From positions 1-64,000 of the forward strand of contig RPGQ01000012.1 of the NCBI GenBank assembly GCA_004193595.1: a stretch of DNA of 64,000 bases. Direction: 5' to 3'. The notes under the pieces were generated by a model. That model was given only the letters and a program-made list of their open reading frames with translations. It was not told the origin of the DNA and did no database searches. Numbering within the stretch: the first letter of the stretch is position 1; each line of letters begins with the position of its first letter. Origin of the DNA: Desulfobacteraceae bacterium Eth-SRB2. Lineage in GTDB: Bacteria > Desulfobacterota > Desulfobacteria > Desulfobacterales > UBA11574. This document shows, one piece after another, positions 1 through 10,723 of this stretch. The position numbers were made by a program, and so were the translations under genes.

Positions 1-68
1 TTTATTTATTTGAGTTTTTTTTTCTTTTTGTAGTATAAAAATTTTTTATTATTTCATCCTTGGAAAGG

Positions 69-302
69 AAACTTAGGGGCTTCGTCCCAATTGGAATAAT
101 GGAATGATGGAGTAATGGAATAGTGGGTTTGAAGGAGTTTTTTACAATTAAAATGGTTTATTTCCGCCTTTATCCCCAATATTCCAGCATTCCAGCATTC
201 CAGCATTCCATTCTTCCTTTCTGATGGCATAAACAGGTTGCAATTATAATAAACTTTTAATTTCAAGAACTTTTAGAATTTCCGAGACGTCTAATTAAAG
301 CT
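69..302. repeat. Palindromic TGGAAT/ATTCCA intergenic element, copy 1
   Basis: The left arm (about 87-128) is built from the word TGGAATNATGGAATG. The right arm (about 178-212) is its reverse complement, built from ATTCCAGC. A conserved tail, GAATTTCCGAGACGT, ends at about 292, just before the pdxA start. Other copies with the same tail lie at 10470-10723, 14936-15138 and 17461-17703, and a related one at 36440-36620. Function unknown. Confidence 0.7.
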
Positions 303-1319
303 ATGATGACATCAAACCATCTTCCGATTATCGGGATTACCATGGGAGACCCTGTTGGAATCGGCCCGGAGATTATCCTTTTATCTCTTATAAATCCTTC
401 AATTTACGAAGTCTGCAGGCCTCTTGTGATTGGAGATTTTCGAATGCTTGGCGCTGCAAAGAAAAATATCCAAAGCCGCCTTGAACTCGAATCTATCAAA
501 ACCCCTGATGCCGGCAAATATAAATGCGGAGTGGTTGATGTGTTGAATATTTCCGAACTTGATCCCAACAAAACATCATGGGGCAAACCCACGGTTCAGA
601 CAGGCCGGGCAATGGTTCGCTATATAACAACCGCAGCCGATTTGGCGATCAAAGAACGTATTTCGGCAATGGTAACTTGCCCTATAAACAAAATGGCCAT
701 GCAGTTGTCCGGATGTCACTATAGCGGCCATACCGAACTGCTGGCTGAACGTACCAAATCTGACGAATTCGCCATGATGCTTGCAGGGAACAGGCTTCGC
801 GTCGTTCTTGTAACCATCCATGTTCCTTTAAGAGAGGTTCCTGCCATCCTTTCACGGCAAAAGATAGTAAAGACCATTAAACTTGCCTGGCGGGCTTTGT
901 ATGAACGGTTTGGATTTAAAGCCCCCCGCATTGCCGTTGCCGGACTTAACCCCCATGCCGGCGAAGGAGGCATGTTCGGCGATGAGGAAAAAAATATTAT
1001 TGAGCCGGCAATCCGTGATGCCAAAAATCTGGGGTTTTACACTTCCGGACCGTTTCCTCCGGACACTATTTTTTATCACGCAGCAAATAAACGTTATGAC
1101 GCCGTTGTATGCATGTATCACGACCAGGGACTTATTCCGTTCAAACTGATTCATTTTAACAATGGTGTAAATACCACTCTGGGGCTTCCGATTATAAGAA
1201 CTTCTGTTGACCATGGTACCGCTTATGATATTGCTGGAACCGGTATTGCAGACCCGGGAAGTCTGATTGCAGCAATAAATATGGCAGCCCAACAGGCGGT
1301 ATGCGTTGGGAAAAAGTAA
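303..1319 (+). CDS. pdxA: 4-hydroxythreonine-4-phosphate dehydrogenase PdxA
   Basis: PdxA oxidises 4-phosphohydroxy-L-threonine, with NAD and a divalent metal, in cytosolic pyridoxal 5'-phosphate synthesis. The 338-residue length is usual. The N-terminus has the family motif [14 protein letters not shown]. The metal-ligand histidines are in SGHTELLAE (about residue 140), NPHAGEGG (about 218) and [10 protein letters not shown] (about 273). Two ATG codons stand in tandem at the start; the first was used. The end of the upstream palindromic repeat lies about 10 bases before it. uvrA follows 51 bases later on the same strand, so the two may be cotranscribed, although they share no pathway. Family assignment is firm. 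Confidence 0.96.
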   Translation: MMTSNHLPIIGITMGDPVGIGPEIILLSLINPSIYEVCRPLVIGDFRMLGAAKKNIQSRLELESIKTPDAGKYKCGVVDVLNISELDPNKTSWGKPTVQTGRAMVRYITTAADLAIKERISAMVTCPINKMAMQLSGCHYSGHTELLAERTKSDEFAMMLAGNRLRVVLVTIHVPLREVPAILSRQKIVKTIKLAWRALYERFGFKAPRIAVAGLNPHAGEGGMFGDEEKNIIEPAIRDAKNLGFYTSGPFPPDTIFYHAANKRYDAVVCMYHDQGLIPFKLIHFNNGVNTTLGLPIIRTSVDHGTAYDIAGTGIADPGSLIAAINMAAQQAVCVGKK

Positions 1320-1370
1320 ATAATCCCGGGTCCAAAAGACCTGTTTTTATATAACGAAAAAAACTTACCT

Positions 1371-4184
1371 ATGAAAACTGAAAAAATAATTATACGCGGC
1401 GCAAGACAACATAATCTGAAAAACATCGATGTTGAATTGCCTCGGAATAAGCTGATCGTGATTACCGGCATCTCCGGATCGGGAAAATCGACCCTTGCGT
1501 TTGACACCCTCTATGCCGAAGGACAGCGCCGGTACGTGGAATCACTTTCCACCTATGCACGCCAATTCCTGGAGCGTATGGAAAAGCCGGATGTAGACAT
1601 GATCGAAGGACTGTCACCTGCAATCGCAATTGAACAGAAAACAGCCAGCCACAACCCCCGGTCGACAGTGGGGACGGTTACAGAAATTTATGACTATCTT
1701 CGCCTGCTTTTTGCCAGAATCGGCACCCCCCACTGTTACAAATGCGGCCAACCCATTACCTCTCAAACACTGGACCAGATTCTGGACAAAATTATGTCCC
1801 TGAGCCAAGGAACCCGAATTGTTATTCTGTCACCTATGATTTCAGGCCAGAAAGGCACCCATGAAAAGCTTTTTAAACGGTTGAAAAAGGAAGGATTCGC
1901 ACGCGTCCGTGTTGATGGGGAAACCATGGAAATTGAAAAGGTGGGCGGACTTGATAAGTACAAAAAACACACCATTGACGTGGTTGTGGACCGACTGGTT
2001 GTAAAGGAAAAGATTAAAAACCGGCTGGCAGATTCTCTGGAACTGGCCATGTCTCAGTCAGAGGGTCTTGTTACCGTAGACGTTCTCGGCATGGGGCCTG
2101 TTCTTTTCAGTGAAAAATCAGCATGTATTTCCTGTGGTATCAGTTATCCTGAATTCACACCGGCAAGCTTTTCTTTCAATTCTCCCCAGGGTGCCTGCCC
2201 AAAATGCGACGGCCTGGGTTCAACAACTGAATTTGATCCCGAGCTTATCATTCCAAATCACGAACTTTCGCTTAGGGAAGGAGCGGTTGCCCTCTGGGCC
2301 AACAGAAATACCGTTCATTTTATCGAATTTTTGGATGCTCTGACGTCTCATTATGGTGTTGACATCTATACTCCCTACAAGGATCTTCCGGATCATTTTA
2401 AAAATGTGCTTTTGTACGGATCCGGAAATAAACGGATCAGATTCTATTTTGAACGAAATAATCGCCGTTTTACTTATGAAAAACGATTTGAAGGTATTAT
2501 TCCTAAATTAGAAAGGCGTTATCTGGAAACAGAATCATACCAGTCCAGAGAAGAAATTAAGCGGTATATGAATTTTCGCCACTGCCCTGAATGTCATGGC
2601 GCCAAGTTAAACAGGGCAAGCAGATCCGTTCAGGTGGGCGGCCTTACCATATTCGAAACCACACAACTTTCGGTGGCAAGCGCCCATACTTTTTTTAAAA
2701 AGTTAAAACTCACGGGCAAAAAAGAGATCATTGCAAAAAGAATCCTGAAAGAAATCAATGAACGGCTGGGATTTCTTGAAAACGTGGGTCTAAGTTATCT
2801 AACTCTTGACAGATCCGCTTACACCCTTTCCGGCGGAGAAGGCCAGCGGATCCGTCTGGCCACACAGATCGGATCAAAATTGACCGGCGTCCTTTATGTT
2901 CTGGATGAACCGAGCATAGGCCTGCACCAGAGAGACAATCAGCGCCTGCTTGCAACACTTTTGCAGATGCGTGATCTTGGCAATACGGTTCTTGTGGTAG
3001 AGCATGATGAGGAGACCATACGTGCATCGGATCATGTTGTCGACATGGGGCCCGGCGCCGGGGTCAGAGGGGGTGAAGTAGTCTTTTCCGGAACCCCGGA
3101 AGCGCTTTTGAATGAAAATAAATCATTAACCGGTCAGTACCTTTCTGGCCGAAGGTATATCCAAGTCCCGCCCCGCCGGCGTCTCGGGCAGAAAAAAAAA
3201 CTGATCATCAAAGGCGCTTCTCAAAACAATCTAAAAAATATCGATGTGGAATTCCCCCTGGGCTGCTTTATATGCATTACCGGTGTATCCGGATCGGGAA
3301 AATCGTCCCTGGTCCTGGAAACCCTCTACCATGTTCTTGCCCAGAGGCTCTATCATTCAAGGATGCCGGCAGGAACCCACTCCAAAGTCCTCGGGGTTGA
3401 CCATATCGATAAGATCATCAACATTGATCAGTCCCCCATAGGGAGAACCCCCCGTTCCAATCCCGGGACCTATACCGGTGTTTTTACTTATATCAGAGAA
3501 CTCTTTTCAAGAACACCCGAAGCCCGTATGCGGGGATACAAACCCGGTCGTTTTAGTTTCAATGTCAAAGGAGGAAGGTGCGAGGCCTGCCGGGGTGACG
3601 GCATCATAAAGATAGAGATGCATTTTTTACCGGATGTTTATGTTGCCTGTGATGTCTGCCGAGGTAAACGATACAACCGCGAAACTCTTGAAATCAAATA
3701 CAAAGGGAAAAACATCGCGGAGATCCTTGACATGACCGCAAACCAGTCATTTGGCTTTTTTGAAAAGATAAACAATATCAGGTCCAAGTTGCAAACTCTG
3801 ATCGATGTGGGACTCGGATATATCCATATCGGTCAACCGGCCACAACATTGTCCGGCGGCGAAGCCCAGCGGGTAAAACTCTCCCGGGAACTCAGCAAAA
3901 AAGGCACGGGTAAAACCGTCTATATACTTGATGAACCGACCACAGGTCTTCACATGGACGACATCAATAAACTCTTAAATGTACTGTCACGACTTGTGGA
4001 AGTGGGTAATACCGTTATTGTGATCGAACATAACATGGATGTCATCAAGACCGCCGACCATATTATCGATCTCGGCCCCGAAGGAGGGGATGAAGGGGGA
4101 AATATTGTGGGGTGCGGCACACCGGAAGAAATCGTTAATATAACCGGATCTTATACCGGACAGTTTTTAAAAAAGGTTTTATAA
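1371..4184 (+). CDS. uvrA: Excinuclease ABC subunit UvrA
   Basis: UvrA is the damage-sensing ATPase of nucleotide excision repair and works as a dimer with UvrB in the cytosol. The 937 residues contain two ABC ATPase halves. Walker A motifs are [10 protein letters not shown] (about residue 33) and [10 protein letters not shown] (about 640). The signature motifs are [12 protein letters not shown] and [12 protein letters not shown]. Zinc-binding CxxC pairs occur near residue 250 (CISC and CPKC) and near 740 (CEAC and CDVC). Full length with no breaks. It is the last plus-strand gene before a bidirectional terminator and the convergent atp genes. No SOS box was recognised upstream. Confidence 0.98.
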   Translation: MKTEKIIIRGARQHNLKNIDVELPRNKLIVITGISGSGKSTLAFDTLYAEGQRRYVESLSTYARQFLERMEKPDVDMIEGLSPAIAIEQKTASHNPRSTVGTVTEIYDYLRLLFARIGTPHCYKCGQPITSQTLDQILDKIMSLSQGTRIVILSPMISGQKGTHEKLFKRLKKEGFARVRVDGETMEIEKVGGLDKYKKHTIDVVVDRLVVKEKIKNRLADSLELAMSQSEGLVTVDVLGMGPVLFSEKSACISCGISYPEFTPASFSFNSPQGACPKCDGLGSTTEFDPELIIPNHELSLREGAVALWANRNTVHFIEFLDALTSHYGVDIYTPYKDLPDHFKNVLLYGSGNKRIRFYFERNNRRFTYEKRFEGIIPKLERRYLETESYQSREEIKRYMNFRHCPECHGAKLNRASRSVQVGGLTIFETTQLSVASAHTFFKKLKLTGKKEIIAKRILKEINERLGFLENVGLSYLTLDRSAYTLSGGEGQRIRLATQIGSKLTGVLYVLDEPSIGLHQRDNQRLLATLLQMRDLGNTVLVVEHDEETIRASDHVVDMGPGAGVRGGEVVFSGTPEALLNENKSLTGQYLSGRRYIQVPPRRRLGQKKKLIIKGASQNNLKNIDVEFPLGCFICITGVSGSGKSSLVLETLYHVLAQRLYHSRMPAGTHSKVLGVDHIDKIINIDQSPIGRTPRSNPGTYTGVFTYIRELFSRTPEARMRGYKPGRFSFNVKGGRCEACRGDGIIKIEMHFLPDVYVACDVCRGKRYNRETLEIKYKGKNIAEILDMTANQSFGFFEKINNIRSKLQTLIDVGLGYIHIGQPATTLSGGEAQRVKLSRELSKKGTGKTVYILDEPTTGLHMDDINKLLNVLSRLVEVGNTVIVIEHNMDVIKTADHIIDLGPEGGDEGGNIVGCGTPEEIVNITGSYTGQFLKKVL

Positions 4185-4364
4185 GTGCTTTATTGTGAAT
4201 AATTGAATATTTTCAATTGAATATTGAATATTTAAGGAATTCTTCCAGTTCTTATAATTTTCAATATCAAAATGGTAGAGCGAAGCGACTTCCTTGAATT
4301 GTCAATTGTCAATATTAAATTTTCAATCCCTTTTTTGTTCTGGCTTGTCCGCTTTACACAAAAC

Positions 4365-4403
4365 AAAACAGGGCCGTGCCTTTAAAAAGCACAGCCCTGT
4401 TTT
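4365..4403. terminator. Bidirectional hairpin terminator between uvrA and atpE
   Basis: A stem of AAAACAGGGC-GTGC pairs with GCAC-GCCCTGTTTT around a short loop. T-rich runs follow on both strands. It lies 23 bases past the atpE stop codon and about 180 bases past the uvrA stop, so it probably serves both converging transcripts. Confidence 0.8.
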
Positions 4404-4425
4404 ATTTACATATAGATCTTTTTTT

Positions 4426-4716
<291 letters not shown>

Positions 4717-4840
4717 CTAATCTTCCTCCTTTTATTAAAGTTTTTTTGCTTCTTCCATTTTCCCATTAAAAAACAAAAAGCAAAATATTTAGCCTTTCAA
4801 AAAATAACAAAATTAACCCAAACCGAAACCGGATATATCT

Positions 4841-4965
4841 TAAAAGTTAAAAGTGAACTAAAGTTGAAAGTGAGCTAAAGTTAAGGAGTCGCTACGCTCC
4901 GCCCTTTATAGAAATTGGCAGTATTCATCAACTTTAGGCACTTTAGGTCACTTTAGACACTCCAC
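4841..4965. repeat. Palindromic AAAGTGAACT/AGTTCACTTT element
   Basis: The left arm repeats AAAGTGAACTAAAGTTG. The right arm repeats the complementary word TTTAGGCACTTTAGGTCAC. A related copy is at 37775-37918, with single arms at 11590-11625 and 13770-13815. It separates atpB from atpE. Confidence 0.65.
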
Positions 4966-4981
4966 ACTCAATAATCGCACA

Positions 4982-5671
4982 TTAATGCGCATGCTCAATG
5001 GCGCCGGTAAAATACATGACGGAAAGTAAATAAAATACAAAAGCCTGTACCAGTGCGACAAAGATACCGAGAACCATTATGGGAAGCGGTGCAAAAAACA
5101 GACCGGCCAGAGCGAAAAGAATCCCCGCAACAAGTTCATGTCCCATCATATTTCCCATAAGACGGAAAGAAAGTGACAGTATGCGTGCTAAATGGCCAAT
5201 GAGCTCAATAGGAAATATAAGGGGTACCATCCACCATACAGGCCCAAGGAAGTGTTTTATATATTTGACTCCGTGATATTTAATACCGATAACATGGGTA
5301 AAAAGTACAACAACAAGTGCACATGAAAGGGTTGTGTTCAGACTGGCGGTGGGCGGATAGAATCCGGGAATAAGCCCTATTATGTTGCAGGTAAAAATAT
5401 AAAGAAAAATCGTCGCCAGAAGCGGGAAGAGCCAGCGGCCTTCCTCCCCCGTGATATCAATGGTAAATTCTTCGAGTGCTGAAACAATGATCTCCATGAC
5501 ATTTTGTACTTTTGTGGGAACAAGGCTTACACTTTTGGAAGCAAGGAACCCGAGTACTATAAGCATGATCATAACAACCCACGAATAAACAATGTAAGGA
5601 TATGAATGGGCGAAATGCCCGAAACCGATCAGTTCAAAAAACTTTACAAAAAAGAGATACGGATGTTCCAC
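4982..5671 (-). CDS. atpB: ATP synthase F0 subunit a
   Basis: Subunit a is the stator channel that carries ions to and from the c ring. The 229 residues have about five or six membrane segments. The essential arginine is Arg170 in SLSFRLMGNMMGHEL, equivalent to Arg210 of Escherichia coli. The start is GTG at 5671, chosen because an AGGAGG site sits 9 bases upstream, inside the last codons of the preceding gene. That stop codon is one base away, so translation is probably coupled to the upstream atpI gene. Confidence 0.97.
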   Translation of the reverse strand: MEHPYLFFVKFFELIGFGHFAHSYPYIVYSWVVMIMLIVLGFLASKSVSLVPTKVQNVMEIIVSALEEFTIDITGEEGRWLFPLLATIFLYIFTCNIIGLIPGFYPPTASLNTTLSCALVVVLFTHVIGIKYHGVKYIKHFLGPVWWMVPLIFPIELIGHLARILSLSFRLMGNMMGHELVAGILFALAGLFFAPLPIMVLGIFVALVQAFVFYLLSVMYFTGAIEHAH

Positions 5672-5672
5672 C

Positions 5673-6059
5673 TTAAGTTGCCTCCTTGAAAATATGTTTT
5701 GTTAGTTCGCACATGGTTGCAATCATTATACTTGCAACCACAACCGAAAGACCGATAAAAAGACCCAGAGGGTCAACATAGTGACCTGATATGAGGACAA
5801 ATATTATAAGGCCGCTGATTAAAAAGCGGATATAATATTTGGCTAAAACAACGCTGTAAGAAGACAGGCGGGACGGCCTGAGCGCTTTTTTAAGTGTCCG
5901 GTACAATAAATGGAAGTTGATGGTAACAATAAGGCCGCCAAAAATAATTCCCCTGGTAAAATCAGGAGGTAAAAGAACAAGACCGATAATGCTTGCAACA
6001 GAAAACAGAATCCAGTTTGAGTGAGTAACGAATTTTAAGAGACGCTGCTGAATTTCCAC
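5673..6059 (-). CDS. atpI: ATP synthase subunit I (AtpI-like)
   Basis: This small hydrophobic protein of 128 residues has about four predicted membrane segments and sits directly before atpB. Position and hydrophobicity fit the AtpI family, which assists c-ring assembly and possibly magnesium or cation supply. The start is GTG at 6059, with an AGGAT-like ribosome site. Sequence in this family is poorly conserved, so the call rests mainly on context. It is followed by atpB with a one-base gap. Confidence 0.75.
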   Translation of the reverse strand: MEIQQRLLKFVTHSNWILFSVASIIGLVLLPPDFTRGIIFGGLIVTINFHLLYRTLKKALRPSRLSSYSVVLAKYYIRFLISGLIIFVLISGHYVDPLGLFIGLSVVVASIMIATMCELTKHIFKEAT

Positions 6060-6074
6060 GCTAAAAATATCCTG

Positions 6075-6296
6075 TTAGAGTTTTCTGCTCTTTTTTATTG
6101 CAAGCCCAATATTTCTATATCCCGCTGCGATCCCGAGCCCAAGGCAAATAAGCGTAAACCACGGAGTTGTATTAAATACCTTTCTGTCAAGGTAAACTCC
6201 CACAGCAAGCCCGATAAAGATGGAAAGCGCTACGGACAAGCCGATGCTGCTATAGTATGCCAGTTCCTTTATAGCACGTCTGGTTTCCCTCTTCAT
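6075..6296 (-). CDS. atpZ: AtpZ/AtpI family protein
   Basis: A 73-residue protein with two membrane helices. The pattern GLSVALSIFIGLAVGVYLD followed by a second helix and AAGYRNI is typical of AtpZ, a partner of AtpI at the head of F0 operons. The ATG at 6296 was preferred because AAGGTG lies 9 bases upstream; a TTG at 6320 would add eight residues. First gene of the atpZ-atpI-atpB-atpE run, followed by atpI after 15 bases. Confidence 0.8.
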   Translation of the reverse strand: MKRETRRAIKELAYYSSIGLSVALSIFIGLAVGVYLDRKVFNTTPWFTLICLGLGIAAGYRNIGLAIKKSRKL

Positions 6297-6450
6297 GGGA
6301 AAGAACACCTTCTTGAACAAGGAAAAACTCTTTAAAATAAGAGCCGGTAAAAACGCATTGCATCTAACACATGAAAATCAGCAAGTCAATGCAAAAAAAT
6401 ATTAAATTTGGTTCACCTCGGAAATGATTATTATACTATCAAATTAAATA

Positions 6451-6534
6451 GGACGCAGATTTTCGCAGATATACACAGATAATATTTTTATTTTGCAATT
6501 TAAGAATCTTGATAATCTGTGTTCATCTGTGTCC
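6451..6534. repeat. Palindromic ACGCAGAT/ATCTGTGT element
   Basis: The left arm holds three decamer-like words ending in GCAGAT or ACAGAT. The right arm, ATCTGTGTTCATCTGTGTCC, is their complement. It lies between pyrK and atpZ. Architecture matches the other tandem-word palindromes in this window. Confidence 0.6.
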
Positions 6535-6561
6535 AAAAAAGAAAATTCCTATATTATCGAG

Positions 6562-7359
6562 TTATAGGTGAAGAGCATTTGCATCAAAAACCGGACCGTC
6601 AAGACAGGCATGCATATAATTTCCTGATGCCTCCTTTCTTTCAACCGCACACCCCAGGCAAGCCCCCATGCCGCAAGCCATGATTGTTTCGATGGAGACC
6701 TGGCAAGGCACGGTATGCTTTTCTGAAATACCCGCCACACATTTTAGCATATCCAAAGGGCCACAGGCGTAAATAATATCCGGCAGATACTGCTCTATAG
6801 CCATTTCAACGGGATGGGTTACAAAACACCGGTCCCCGGCACTGCCATCGTCTGTTGTTATATGAATTTTCATGCCCATACGCAAAAAATCATCGCTGCA
6901 CAACAGATCATCTTTTGATCTTCCGCCAAGAAAAACCATGCATTCAGAGGGATCCGTTCCTTGTGTTTGCAGATACGAAGCCAAAAAAAGCATCGGGGCA
7001 ACCCCGATCCCTCCGGCAACAATAAAGATACGTTTATAATGATTTGAAAATATAAACCCATTGCCCAGGGGACCGAGGATATTTACAACATCACCTTTTC
7101 GGTGTCCGGAAAGCATTTTAGTGCCCTCTCCCACTACCTTGTAAAGAAGTTCAATCCCTTCTGTCCGACCTTGGGTTTTAATAATTCTGTGTATTGAGAA
7201 AGGTCGAGGCAAAAAAGGAGCCATCCGGCCGGGGAAGTGCAGCATAATGAACTGACCGGGTTTTGCGCCTGAATATCCCCTGTGACACGTTAAACCGATT
7301 CTGTAATATTCGTTTCCTGCCTTGTTATTCCACAGAACTGTTGCTTTTTCCTGATGCAT
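6562..7359 (-). CDS. pyrK: Dihydroorotate dehydrogenase electron transfer subunit PyrK-like
   Basis: PyrK is an FAD and [2Fe-2S] protein that passes electrons from PyrD1B to NAD in pyrimidine synthesis. The 265 residues show an FAD-binding barrel with RPFSIHRI (about residue 52), an NAD-binding segment with GGIGVAPM (about 113), and a cysteine cluster in CGMGACLGCAVE with a fourth cysteine in HACLDGPVF. No pyrD lies next to it in this window, although pyrK and pyrD are usually adjacent. The family also includes subunits of other flavin oxidoreductases (HydG/SudB type), so a different partner is possible. Confidence 0.82.
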   Translation of the reverse strand: MHQEKATVLWNNKAGNEYYRIGLTCHRGYSGAKPGQFIMLHFPGRMAPFLPRPFSIHRIIKTQGRTEGIELLYKVVGEGTKMLSGHRKGDVVNILGPLGNGFIFSNHYKRIFIVAGGIGVAPMLFLASYLQTQGTDPSECMVFLGGRSKDDLLCSDDFLRMGMKIHITTDDGSAGDRCFVTHPVEMAIEQYLPDIIYACGPLDMLKCVAGISEKHTVPCQVSIETIMACGMGACLGCAVERKEASGNYMHACLDGPVFDANALHL

Positions 7360-7430
7360 ATGATCAATATTTAGGCGTTTAAGACGCTTTCCCGGTTTAT
7401 CAGAAATAGGTTATGGATTATTTGTAGGCG

Positions 7431-7640
7431 CGTTCACGGGTTCAAGGTTCCATTCTCGTCCCCGGATTGCATTTGGGATACGTATTTACGAGAAAAGCGT
7501 CAATTTCATCAGACTTAATCCAAAATTTGAAGCCAAATTGGCAATTACTTGGGAATTTGAACATTTGTAACGAGAACTTCGGATCTTCAATGCCTTCTTT
7601 GTCCTTAACCCTGAACGTTGAACCCTGAACCTGTGAACGG
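7431..7640. repeat. Palindromic GTTCACGGGTTCA/TGAACCCTGAAC element
   Basis: The left arm is at 7431-7450 and the right arm at 7611-7640. They are complementary arrays of a short GTTCA-type word. It fills the pgeF-pyrK gap. A single similar arm occurs at about 13674-13705. Confidence 0.55.
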
Positions 7641-7646
7641 TTACGA

Positions 7647-8489
7647 TTATTTTAGACCGATTATGGATGCAAACCTTCCGGTAGCACCCTCTCCGCGAAA
7701 TGAAAAAAACCGGTCTGGACCGCATTTTGTGCATATTCGGCTTAAATTTACGTTATCGATCAAAACCCCTGCCCGGCAAAGCTGGTCACAGCTTAATGAC
7801 CAAAAATCAAAATGGTCGTTATCATCCTTGTACTTCCAGTATTTCTCTGGAATCTCTTTTTCGTAGTTAACGAACTCGGCACAGCATGGCCCCAGAGACA
7901 CACCGATCCCCGCGACAATATCGCCGGCACAGCAACCAAAGCTTTTTTTCATTACCTTTATTGTGAGGCCTATGATATTATTTATACTTCCACGCCATCC
8001 CGAATGAACATTTGCCACAACTTTCTGAACCGGATCATACATAATTACCGATTGACAGTCGGCCACCTGTATTACAAGAATTTTTTTTCGTATATTCGTA
8101 ACCAGGGCATCCCCCACATGTTTGTGTTCGGAATCCGGATTAGACAGGCCCATCTGCTTGTTTAAAATTTCCGGCGATTCAACTTCATCGCAAAGATCAG
8201 AATCAACCGTGATAGGGTTATTATTATTTTTCGAAAATACAATGACTCTGTTTCCGTGAACCTGATCCGCAAAAACAAGGTCTTCTTCGTTCAGATACTT
8301 TGATATTATTTTCCTGTTCCGCCTGACATTCCGATCATCATCACCAACACCGAAACCGATATTTAAGCTTCGAAAAGGACCGGTGCTTACACCGGTATTT
8401 CGCGTAAAAATTCCATGCTTGATACCGGGAAGCTTCGCAAATTTTTCAAATTCTAAGAACGAAACGCCATTTCTGTGCGTTATGATCAT
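7647..8489 (-). CDS. pgeF: Peptidoglycan editing factor / purine nucleoside phosphorylase PgeF
   Basis: This is the YfiH/laccase-domain family, a zinc enzyme with purine nucleoside phosphorylase and adenosine deaminase activity, linked to correct peptidoglycan composition. The family core is present: FADQVHGNRV, the zinc histidine in NVHSGWRGSINN, and the cysteine in LGPCCAEF. The call is about 280 residues from ATG at 8489. An in-frame ATG at 8525 would add 12 residues, but those come from the terminal inverted repeat of the adjacent mobile element, so the downstream ATG is preferred. One insertion of about 30 residues around position 130, not usual in the family, lies before the VTNIRKK segment. 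Confidence 0.88.
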   Translation of the reverse strand: MIITHRNGVSFLEFEKFAKLPGIKHGIFTRNTGVSTGPFRSLNIGFGVGDDDRNVRRNRKIISKYLNEEDLVFADQVHGNRVIVFSKNNNNPITVDSDLCDEVESPEILNKQMGLSNPDSEHKHVGDALVTNIRKKILVIQVADCQSVIMYDPVQKVVANVHSGWRGSINNIIGLTIKVMKKSFGCCAGDIVAGIGVSLGPCCAEFVNYEKEIPEKYWKYKDDNDHFDFWSLSCDQLCRAGVLIDNVNLSRICTKCGPDRFFSFRGEGATGRFASIIGLK

Positions 8490-8512
8490 GTCATGAATTC
8501 TCTTACTCTCCA

Positions 8513-8874
8513 GGGTGTAACTCAAGACTGTTGTTTGCTAAAATGCCATGGCTGTTTGGTTTGAGGTTTCAGGTGTCAGAAAGCATTTTCAGTCGTAATG
8601 GGTCTGTCCTGAGGGAAAGATTCATCATTTACGCCATACACTGCCTTTGCCTCAGCTAACTTCCAGCGGCGTTTTTGCTCTGGGACTTTCTGCTACAATG
8701 TTTTTTTCAATCCATTCAACATACGTCCATATAATTGCTATGGGTCACCTCGTTTCTCCCTTAACCCTGACACCTGACACCTGAAACCTGACACCTGAAA
8801 CCTGAAAAAGACTTCGGAGCCACAGTTTGTCAATAGACAAGGATCAGGGTTTACCAACGGCCTTGATTTAGACC
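8513..8874. mobile_element. Non-autonomous element with about 20-bp terminal inverted repeats, copy 1
   Basis: The left end GGGTGTAACTCAAGACTGTTG pairs with the right end CAACGGCCTTGATTTAGACC. Internal sequence matches the copy at 58823-59228 over nearly its whole length, including CAGGTGTCAG words and their complements. The element touches the rfaE2 stop codon on one side and the region just upstream of pgeF on the other. No open reading frame of its own was recognised. Confidence 0.75.
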
Positions 8875-9369
8875 TCACTCTGAATACTCCTGTTGATAAC
8901 GTTTTGCGATTCTTTGGATGATTCGCGAGGTCGAAATTTCGGGGACTACCCGGACCCTGACCACTTTGCCGCCATTTGCTTTTACAATATCAGCCCCTAT
9001 GATCTCCGCTTCAATCCAGTCAGCGCCCTTTACAAGCACATCGGGCTTTAATTCCTTTATAATTTTTAAGGGATCCGGTTCATTAAAAACCGTAATATAA
9101 TCTACACACTCCAAACCGGCCAGAACTTCAGCCCTCTGGTTCTGGCTCACGATGGGCCTGTTTTCGGGTTTTATGAATCTTACCGACGCATCGGAATTTA
9201 ATCCCACCACCAGAACATCCCCTTGGGATCTGGCAGCGGCAAGATAACGCACATGTCCCACATGCAGAATATCAAAACATCCGTTTGTGAAAACGATCTT
9301 TTTCCCTGACTTTCTCAGGTCATTCACAATTTTTATCAAGTCTTGTAATTTTAATATCTTAGACAACAT
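8875..9369 (-). CDS. rfaE2: D-glycero-beta-D-manno-heptose 1-phosphate adenylyltransferase
   Basis: The enzyme joins AMP to heptose 1-phosphate to make ADP-heptose for the LPS inner core, in the cytosol. The 164 residues match a stand-alone second domain of HldE. The nucleotidyltransferase signature is TNGCFDILHVGHVRYL (about residues 28-43), with the catalytic HxGH. PDVLVKGADW and STSRIIQRI are further family hallmarks. The kinase half (HldE N-terminal, rfaE1) is not in this window. The right end of a mobile repeat abuts the stop codon. Confidence 0.95.
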   Translation of the reverse strand: MLSKILKLQDLIKIVNDLRKSGKKIVFTNGCFDILHVGHVRYLAAARSQGDVLVVGLNSDASVRFIKPENRPIVSQNQRAEVLAGLECVDYITVFNEPDPLKIIKELKPDVLVKGADWIEAEIIGADIVKANGGKVVRVRVVPEISTSRIIQRIAKRYQQEYSE

Positions 9370-9529
9370 ATCTTTTTATTGAATCGTTACTATTGATAAT
9401 TGTTGATTTTCTGTAAGCGTTTATAGCCATTCTCACAATAACATTCCGTTTCAAAAGTCTTGAACCCATTTGGGACCATTTAATCCCTGGTTTTATATCA
9501 ATCTTCAATTTTCAATCGAATATTTTCAA

Positions 9530-10423
9530 TCACACCGCCCGTGCCAGTGTTAGCACATCAACATGCCCGGCCCCGCCTTTTAATAGAACTTTTGCACATT
9601 CATTTACCGTTGCCCCGGTGGTATACACATCATCCACAAGCAATATTCTTTTACCGGTTATTTTCGAACCATCGCTTATATTGAAGGCATTCTTAATATT
9701 TGCCAAACGTTCCTTGCGCCCTAAACCGGTTTGGGGTTCCGTCCATCTTCTCCTTGCGAGAACATTTACGTCAACCGGTATATCCGGCAATCTGACATTT
9801 AAAAACTTTGCAATGTGCACCCAGTCCTTTACCAAAAGAAATGACGGGTTGAAACCCCGCATTCTCAGCTTTTTTGAATGTAGCGGAACCGGCACGATCA
9901 GATCTATATTTATTTTATCCCAAAAACTGACGAAGGCAGCAAAAAGAAGGGTCCCGAGAGGCCGTGACAGTTGAATTTTTCCTTTATACTTAAAACAATG
10001 TATCACCGCCATAAGTGTGTGTTTATAAATTCCTGCTGATCGGGCTATTTGGAATCTCTTTGGTGAATCGAGGCACTCTCCGCAGAGGTGATCCTCCCCT
10101 TGCCTGCTTTTAAACATTATACCGCATTTGGAACATTTGGGGGATTCAACCGGAAAAAATCCTGATGTGCAAGTCTGACACAAAAAAGGAGCCATCAATT
10201 TGTCAAAGACTTTAGGGATATTGCCCAAATAATAATTATCGTGGGCAAAAGTTAATTCTTTTTTTTCAATAAATTCCTGTGCAAGGTTTGAACTGTCCGC
10301 ATTCGTAGTCCCCGGTTTCACATCGCATATGTTATGCTGCCCGGAATGAAAAAAAGATCCGCATACCAGACACCGCGTCGGGAAAAGGGCTTGTTTAAAG
10401 GCTTTGGCTGTATGGATCAACAT
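9530..10423 (-). CDS. ComF family phosphoribosyltransferase-like protein
   Basis: Double zinc-ribbon proteins with a type I phosphoribosyltransferase domain, related to ComF/GntX; these act in DNA uptake or in unknown nucleotide metabolism. The N-terminus has CLVCGSFF. Further cysteine pairs are CQTC, CSKCG and CGEC (about residues 85-118). The C-terminal PRPP-binding loop is LLVDDVYTTGAT. The start was placed at ATG 10423; an upstream TTG at 10435 would add four residues and neither has a clear ribosome site. The N-terminal zinc region carries an extra stretch of about 60 residues between its first and second cysteine pairs, longer than usual. Confidence 0.85.
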   Translation of the reverse strand: MLIHTAKAFKQALFPTRCLVCGSFFHSGQHNICDVKPGTTNADSSNLAQEFIEKKELTFAHDNYYLGNIPKVFDKLMAPFLCQTCTSGFFPVESPKCSKCGIMFKSRQGEDHLCGECLDSPKRFQIARSAGIYKHTLMAVIHCFKYKGKIQLSRPLGTLLFAAFVSFWDKINIDLIVPVPLHSKKLRMRGFNPSFLLVKDWVHIAKFLNVRLPDIPVDVNVLARRRWTEPQTGLGRKERLANIKNAFNISDGSKITGKRILLVDDVYTTGATVNECAKVLLKGGAGHVDVLTLARAV

Positions 10424-10469
10424 ATTTTGGGGCAACGTAATGGTTTTATTGGCACCAAGTTAGTTTGCT

Positions 10470-10723
10470 TCACCTTGCCGGCCGCTGCAAGGTATGAGAG
10501 TGCAGGTTATAATTGGAATGTTGGAATATTGAAACACTGGAATATTGGGTTCTGGGAAAATGAAACGTTGGGTTATTGTAAAATTCCTAATTACGGAAAT
10601 TAAACAGAAAAATGTCATCTTTTTTAAATCATCATTCCATTATTCCATTACTCCATGTGCGAATTAAAAATATAACCCTTAAGAAACCCATTATTCTCAA
10701 TAAATCATAAAAGTTCCGAGACA
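10470..10723. repeat. Palindromic TGGAAT/ATTCCA intergenic element, copy 2
   Basis: The left arm at about 10512-10550 uses TGGAATNTTGGAAT. The right arm at about 10632-10656 uses ATTCCATTATTCCA. The conserved tail TTCCGAGACAT touches the stop codon of rlmB. Same orientation as copy 1. Confidence 0.65.

Noticed and set aside
852..1292. 146-codon minus-strand open frame
   Set aside because: It is a shadow of pdxA on the other strand.
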